The translations under genes were made by a program, and so were the position numbers. This document shows positions 15,836-20,199 of a DNA stretch of 20,199 bases, in pieces (the first letter of the stretch is position 1; every line of letters begins with the position of its first letter). A model generated the notes under the pieces. That model was not told the origin of the DNA. It ran no database searches and was given only the letters and a program-made list of their open reading frames with translations. The stretch comes from Chrysochromulina tobinii (Eukaryota > Haptophyta > Prymnesiales > Chrysochromulinaceae), in contig JWZX01002466.1 of assembly GCA_001275005.1 (NCBI GenBank), positions 1 to 20,199 on the forward strand. Direction: 5' to 3'.

Positions 15836-17401
15836 ATGAAGGTTGCGGTCCTGCTACTCGCGTCTGCCTACTATTCCGATGCACGCATCGCGACATCCGG
15901 GCACGGTATCGAACGATCCGTGCTGCGCTTTCGGGGCGGCACTGATCAGAAGCTCGTTCGTGCTAGCATGGACTATGCAGACGTGAAGTGGAGGCGTGAG
16001 GGTGTGCTTTCGTCGATGCAAAGCAGCGCGCGGCGCGTGTCCGATTTCCTGCTCTCACTGGATGCGGAGCCCGGAGAGAAAGCATCACCTCCGCCGCCTT
16101 TCTCTCTGGAGGTGGCACCCATTCTCCGCTGGCTGCCGAAGACAAAGGCGGCTGACGCCGTCGGCGACATCATCGCCTGCCTCACGGTGACCACGATGCT
16201 GATCCCGCAGGGCATGGCATACTCCACGCTCGCTGGTCTGAGCCCGATCGTGGGGCTGTACTGCTACGTGCCGCTGCTCGTGTACGCGATTCTGGGCACC
16301 TCCTCTTTCCTCGTGGTCGGACCGGTAGCGCTCGTCTCAACGACCGTCTTCAGCATGGTCGCGACGCTCGAGGGTCCTGCGCGCGCAGCGATGGCCTCGG
16401 CGCTCATGTTCGCGTGCGGCGTGCTCTCCACGGTGCTAGGGGTGCTCGGGCTCGCGCGCATCGTCGACTACGTGCCCAAGGACGTGCTCTCGGCCTTCAC
16501 TACCGGCGCGGCCTTCAACCTCATGTTCACGCAGCTGGGCCCCATCTTTGGGATCAAGGTGGCCACCTCGCATATGCCCATTGTGATGCTCAAGAACGCG
16601 CTGGTGGCGCTGCCCACGCTGCACACGTACACGACCGGCTTCTCCGCGGCCGCGATCGCCGCGCTCCTCTTGCTCAAGAAGCTCCCTCTGCACGCGTGGC
16701 TCAAGCTGAGCGCGTCGGTGCCCAAGTCCATTTTTGGCACGCTGGGTCCATTCACGGTCATGGTCCTCTCCACGCTTCTCAACTCCGTGTACGGCCTCTC
16801 CCAGAAACGGGGCATCGCCGAGGTGGGCGTCGTGCCGAGCGGTCTGCCGAGCCTGAGCTCGCCGTTGAGCGTCTCGCTCGCCGGCCGCTCCAAGGACATC
16901 GCCGTCCTCACCTTCGTCGTGCTTCTCGAGAGCTTGGCGATTGGCAAATCGCTGGCGGCCAAGGCGGGTCAGAGCATCAACAGCGCGCAAGAGTTCGTCG
17001 CGATCGGCCTCGCGAACGTGGCTGGCTCCTTTTTCCAAGGGTACTCCATCGCCGCCTCGTTCTCGCGCTCGGCCATCTTCGTGTCGACCGGCGGCAAGTC
17101 GCAGCTCGGCGGGATCGGCAGCGCCATCTCGTTGATGCTCATTCTCACCTTCTTCACACCCTTGTTCACGCACGTGCCCAAACCGGCGCTCGCTGCGGTC
17201 CTCATGGTCGCCACGTCCAACCTCATCGACACGCAGCGTATCGCCGAGCTGTGGACGCAATCCAAGGGCAAGTTCGCCCTGTACGCTGTGTACGTGGGCC
17301 TGATGCTCGTCTTCGGTGCGGGGGAGGGGCTGCTGGCGAGCATCGCACTCTTCTACGCCGTCAATGTGCTGAAGAGGGTCGGGCTCCCGCTTCCTTTTTA
17401 G
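15836..17401 (+). CDS. SulP/SLC26-family anion transporter lacking STAS
   Basis: A 521-residue membrane protein. The SulP signature region is PQGMAYSTLAGLSPIVGLY (124-142), followed by LLVYAILGTS and a series of hydrophobic helices up to the C-terminus. GQSINSAQEFVAIGLANVAG and SFSRSAI correspond to the conserved second half of the membrane core. Members carry sulfate, bicarbonate or other anions, usually with H+ or Na+; the substrate here cannot be told. Family members normally end in a cytoplasmic STAS domain, but this one stops at PLPF directly after the last helix. The N-terminus begins with a signal-peptide-like MKVAVLLLASAYYSDA, then VLRFRGG (29-35) and about 60 polar residues before the core, suggesting targeting to an internal or plastid membrane (inference). 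Confidence 0.88.
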   Translation: MKVAVLLLASAYYSDARIATSGHGIERSVLRFRGGTDQKLVRASMDYADVKWRREGVLSSMQSSARRVSDFLLSLDAEPGEKASPPPPFSLEVAPILRWLPKTKAADAVGDIIACLTVTTMLIPQGMAYSTLAGLSPIVGLYCYVPLLVYAILGTSSFLVVGPVALVSTTVFSMVATLEGPARAAMASALMFACGVLSTVLGVLGLARIVDYVPKDVLSAFTTGAAFNLMFTQLGPIFGIKVATSHMPIVMLKNALVALPTLHTYTTGFSAAAIAALLLLKKLPLHAWLKLSASVPKSIFGTLGPFTVMVLSTLLNSVYGLSQKRGIAEVGVVPSGLPSLSSPLSVSLAGRSKDIAVLTFVVLLESLAIGKSLAAKAGQSINSAQEFVAIGLANVAGSFFQGYSIAASFSRSAIFVSTGGKSQLGGIGSAISLMLILTFFTPLFTHVPKPALAAVLMVATSNLIDTQRIAELWTQSKGKFALYAVYVGLMLVFGAGEGLLASIALFYAVNVLKRVGLPLPF

Positions 17402-17564
17402 GCAACCGGGCGGCGGGCCAAAAGTTCACCGTATGCGATGGAGAGCGCGCAGCTTGAGCGGACTGGGACCACGCAGTGTGAAAACCTCTTCTGGATATTT
17501 CGGGAGAGGCCGGGCAGTCATGCCGCATCTCACGTCAAACATGGTGCATGCTGCATGCTGGGGG

Positions 17565-17596
17565 GAGCGGCATGTACTAAGAGCGGCATGTACTAA
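17565..17596 (+). repeat. Exact 16-bp tandem duplication
   Basis: GAGCGGCATGTACTAA occurs twice head to tail in the 223-bp gap between the convergent SulP and SAC3-domain genes. The perfect identity indicates a recent event. Confidence 0.9.
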
Positions 17597-17624
17597 TTGT
17601 GAATGGGAGATTCAATCTTGTGCA

Positions 17625-18968
17625 CTAATTCGGCGCGGGTGGTCCCAAAAACCCGAGCTTCTCGGCGGCCCAACGGTCGTCTGTGCGCTCCTCCGCCGCC
17701 CGGAGTGCGGCGCGCTGCTCGAGCGTGCGCAGCGCAGCGCGGGTCTGGAGCTCGCGATCGGGTCTGCCGCTCACGTGAGCGGGCACAACCCCTTCTGAGC
17801 GAAGCCACGCCTCGCATTCCGCGGCTTGGTCGGGCCCCCAGCCAAGGCCGCGGCACAGGAAGCTCATGGGCAGAGAAGGGGCGTATGCCCTGCAGAGTAG
17901 CCGCAGGGCTCGCTCGCGGAGGAGAGGGAGCTTCGGACGGAGCAGCCCTGCGCCCTCGTTTGCCATCCGCGGCCACTCGGCCAGCACGCCCCCCCAGTCA
18001 CCCCTCTGCCAAGCGAGGATGACGCGCCATGCCTGAAGGATCGAGGGGTCGTCACGAACGGCAGCGTCCCAGCCGCACACAATCCCACCCAGCTCGCTCC
18101 CCAGCGCCGCCGGCCGATGAACGCCCGCGTAGAGCATCCGATATGCCCCAAACTCGGCGCGCGCCGCGTTCGTAGTCCTTATAGCGCCGTCGTGGGCACC
18201 CGCCGCATGCAACGGCACGAGCGCCTCAAGGCAAGCACTGAGCTCATCGAGATCGTCCGAGCGGAGGGCTAGCCGTGCGTGGGTCTCATAGACCTGCACA
18301 GCGAGCGCCGAGCGTGCGCCATCGGCGCCTAGGTGCTGGACGGTCAGGTCCTGCCGGATTGCCTTGAGCTGCTCGCGCGCGTAAGCATAGTCACGCTCCA
18401 CCGCCCATCGGCGCTGCACCAACTCGAGCGCCTGCCGCAGCACGGGCAGCGGTCGCACGTCCGACGCGACCGGCATCGAGGTCAGCCGAGTGTACGCCTT
18501 CTCGAGAGCCTGCGACTGGCCACGCAGCGCATCGCCCGGGCGTCGAGGGTTCGCGCGCGCCGCCGCCAACTCGGCCGCGCGGTGCTCTGCGAGAGCGACG
18601 TCGGCCGCAGTCGCCTGGAACCGATCGGTGCGCTCCGCACGCCGCTCAACTTCAGACGCAGTCAGCGGCTCGCTCGACGAAATCGAGAGGCTGACATTTC
18701 CGAAGGCACGCCGCTTGGGCATCGGATACAGGTCGGCGCATGAAACAAAGCTCGTCGTCGAGCGTGGCAGTTCTCTGCGGCCCAGCCCGCTGCTCTCGCT
18801 ACTGCTGCTCTCGCTGACGCTACTGCTACTTTCGCGCTTGCGCTTATGCTTCTTCTTCTTCTTCGACTCGTCGTGGTGCTTCTTGTGCTTCTCTTTCTTG
18901 TGCTTCTTCTCCTTCTTGTGCTTCTCCTTCTTCGCGCGCTTCGCCTTTTTGTCGATAGCGTCTGCCAT
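17625..18968 (-). CDS. SAC3/GANP-domain protein (THP3/LENG8-like)
   Basis: A 447-residue nuclear protein probably acting in mRNA processing or export. The N-terminus is a Lys-rich tract (residues 7-44) followed by a Ser/Glu run, likely a nuclear localisation and disordered region. The SAC3/GANP domain starts at about residue 154: LEKAYTRLTSMPVASDVRP (154-172), EQLKAIRQDLTVQ (199-211) and VYETHARLALRSDDLDEL (226-243), all diagnostic of the family. It ends near 400 with a PCI-like helical part, then a Glu/Arg-rich tail. In yeast Thp3 and human LENG8, a protein of this layout works with a CSN12-like partner on transcription-coupled splicing; that role is inferred. I chose the ATG at 18968 because the Lys tract follows directly; the frame stays open upstream, with another Met at 18989. 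Confidence 0.85.
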   Translation of the reverse strand: MADAIDKKAKRAKKEKHKKEKKHKKEKHKKHHDESKKKKKHKRKRESSSSVSESSSSESSGLGRRELPRSTTSFVSCADLYPMPKRRAFGNVSLSISSSEPLTASEVERRAERTDRFQATAADVALAEHRAAELAAARANPRRPGDALRGQSQALEKAYTRLTSMPVASDVRPLPVLRQALELVQRRWAVERDYAYAREQLKAIRQDLTVQHLGADGARSALAVQVYETHARLALRSDDLDELSACLEALVPLHAAGAHDGAIRTTNAARAEFGAYRMLYAGVHRPAALGSELGGIVCGWDAAVRDDPSILQAWRVILAWQRGDWGGVLAEWPRMANEGAGLLRPKLPLLRERALRLLCRAYAPSLPMSFLCRGLGWGPDQAAECEAWLRSEGVVPAHVSGRPDRELQTRAALRTLEQRAALRAAEERTDDRWAAEKLGFLGPPAPN

Positions 18969-19481
18969 TAGCGTATTGGTCCTGTGCATGTAATGAAGCC
19001 CCGCGCCGCCGTGGAAAGTTCTTCGCCTACGCACGCACGACTGCCGGCCCCGTGGAGACACTCGTGGAGCGCGCGCGCGCGCGCAGACTTTCAGCCGTGG
19101 TAAGTTAGAGGATTCTACCGAAAACGCGAAAAGGTCGAGTGGCCGTGCGCTTTCGTATCTAAGTAATACACTCACTGTAAACGTAAAAATGAGTGAGTCG
19201 GTTAGGTTCTGGACCTGCTGGAGGTTCGCGCTCAGGGATGCATGTAAGCGTGAAGTGCGTGTGTCCCCCGGCTGGCGTGCGTACATGATGAGCCGTGCTG
19301 GGTGGACAGTAACCGTCGAACGACGCAGGACGCACACGAGGTCGGAGGTGGCCCGGGGACAGTACCGAGTACCGTACGCAGGCGACGGAGGAGGAACGAT
19401 CTGGAAACGTCTGCTTTCGCCTCCGCTGCTTTCCCTGCCGGTCCCCTCGTCACCGGCCCGTCATCATTCCGCTCGGCGGTC
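18969..19481. other. Intergenic region upstream of the SAC3-domain gene
   Basis: About 510 bases without a supported gene. It contains an alternating GC run (GCGCGCGCGCGCGC, near 19071-19084), about 110 bases before the SAC3 ATG, and an inverted repeat ACTCACT...AGTGAGT at about 19170-19198. The minus-strand frame extending from the SAC3 gene lacks protein-like features here. Confidence 0.45.
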
Positions 19482-19781
19482 CTACATGTACTTACCCGGT
19501 AGGTCGAGGTCGGCGGTATAATGGTTCTTGCCAAACTTTTTGTAGTAGGCGGTGCATGCATCGACGAGACCCGGTCCCCAGCGTCGCACCATGTTGTTTT
19601 CCCCATGCTCAGCTAGGGCCTCGAACATGTCGTCCCATTCGCCTGGCTCGAAGGTGTCGTAGGCCTTGAGGGCCTCGAGCGCCGGGAGGCGCGGCGGGAG
19701 GAGGGAAAGGTCGAACACGCACCCTTCGGGCGGCCAGGTAGAGAAGCCCAGGTAGAGTAAGTCTTGGACAAGCTTAAACAT
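19482..19781 (-). CDS. Hypothetical protein or exon, unrecognised
   Basis: From the ATG at 19781 this reads 99 residues with a balanced, protein-like composition: FSTWPPEGCVFDLSLLPP, FEPGEWDDMFEALAEHG, VRRWGPGLVDACTAYYKKF, and an end at DLPGKYM. I recognise no family. The last codons contain CCGG|GTAAGT, a perfect donor, so this may be an internal exon whose product continues to lower coordinates. At the 5' side ATGGAGT|GTGAGT (about 19811-19819) could be a tiny first exon. Either end may therefore differ from the one given. Confidence 0.45.
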   Translation of the reverse strand: MFKLVQDLLYLGFSTWPPEGCVFDLSLLPPRLPALEALKAYDTFEPGEWDDMFEALAEHGENNMVRRWGPGLVDACTAYYKKFGKNHYTADLDLPGKYM

Positions 19782-20199
19782 GACTTGACCATGTCCCGTC
19801 CTTGACACTCACACTCCATTGACTCCTCTGTAGTCTGATACTCCCAACCCTCGACTCGTTACAACAATACATCCGTACAATACATCTGTCGCACAATACA
19901 TCCACCGTCGCACAATACATCCGCACAAGGGCTCCAGCTCAGGTCAGGGGCCGCCAGCCACTAGTGGCGAGTGTGTAATCTGAGAACCCCTGGGAGTTAG
20001 GGGTCCGCGATGGTACCATTCGAATCGCCGTCGCGCGGAGAACGAAGAGCCGCAAAGATCTGGCGAAGAGCCGCAAACCCCCGCGTTAATTGAATTCGTC
20101 ATTCGGTCCGTCACCATGCGCGATCGGAGGTGAAGCTTGGACGTCGCGTTTCCGACGCGTCGCAGGGACACAAGGGCACGCGAACAATGCGCCAGGCCG
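19782..20199. other. Terminal region with short repeats, no supported gene
   Basis: About 420 bases. ACAATACATC recurs four times in 19864-19922. GCCACTAGTGGC (19957-19968) is a perfect palindrome, and ACCCCT...AGGGGT (about 19986-20004) can form a 6-bp hairpin. CGAAGAGCCGCAAA occurs twice, 20 bp apart (about 20043-20078). I see no gene here. Confidence 0.5.
19864..19922 (+). repeat. ACAATACATC repeat array
   Basis: Four copies of ACAATACATC are separated by short CG-rich spacers (for example CGTCGC). The spacing is irregular (12 to 18 bp). It is non-coding and its role is unknown. Confidence 0.8.

Noticed and set aside
16414-17457. Long alternative frames across the SulP gene on both strands
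   Set aside because: They are Arg- and His-rich with no domain pattern, while the SulP frame has clear family motifs and membrane segments.
19985-20045. Possible tRNA (ATTCGAATC resembles a B box)
   Set aside because: No matching A box, acceptor stem or anticodon arm could be folded around it.

Overview
This window is nuclear DNA from a GC-rich unicellular eukaryote. The signs are long GC-rich coding exons, a few short GT-AG introns (62 to 105 nt), Ala- and Gly-rich low-complexity runs, and eukaryote-only proteins: an RNAi-type RNA-dependent RNA polymerase, a PHD-Tudor-TFIIS-M transcription protein and a SAC3/GANP-domain protein. FkbM-like methyltransferases and a SulP transporter with a signal peptide followed by an RGG-type motif suggest a microalga, perhaps a haptophyte or stramenopile. 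The exact lineage cannot be fixed from sequence alone.

Layout from left to right: (1) 1-4465, plus strand, a large RNA-dependent RNA polymerase with Tudor-like N-terminal modules, interrupted by a 105-nt intron at 3640-3744. (2) 4817-6097 plus and 6360-7477 minus, two FkbM-like methyltransferases lying tail to tail. (3) 8092-9607 minus, a bacterial-type glutathione-independent formaldehyde dehydrogenase with an 82-nt intron, sharing a divergent promoter region with (4) 9872-11332 plus, a Bye1/PHF3/DIDO-like PHD protein. (5) 11764-12480 minus, a double cold-shock-domain Gly-rich protein. (6) 12795-13970 plus, a glycosyltransferase-like protein lacking a visible ATG. (7) 14055-14597 minus, a DUF4396 membrane protein. 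(8) 15110-15445 minus, a small hypothetical protein whose 3' end is duplicated in its downstream flank. (9) 15836-17401 plus, a SulP/SLC26 transporter without a STAS domain. (10) 17625-18968 minus, a THP3/LENG8-like SAC3 protein. (11) 19482-19781 minus, a probable exon of an unknown gene.

The most notable observation concerns the two best-supported introns, in the RNA polymerase and the formaldehyde dehydrogenase. Each begins with a near-copy of the start of the following exon (24 of 28 and 22 of 23 positions identical), continues with tandem units of about 10 nt, and ends in ATCAG before the second copy. Splicing removes exactly one copy plus the spacer and restores a continuous family-typical protein. 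This is the structure expected if introns are created by local tandem duplication of a segment carrying AGGT. The dehydrogenase looks bacterial in origin, so its intron was probably gained after transfer. Other short tandem and direct duplications in the window fit a genome in which local duplication is frequent. The genes do not form a pathway; three act in RNA silencing, transcription or mRNA handling (RDR, PHD protein, SAC3 protein), and the rest are metabolic, membrane or surface-related.
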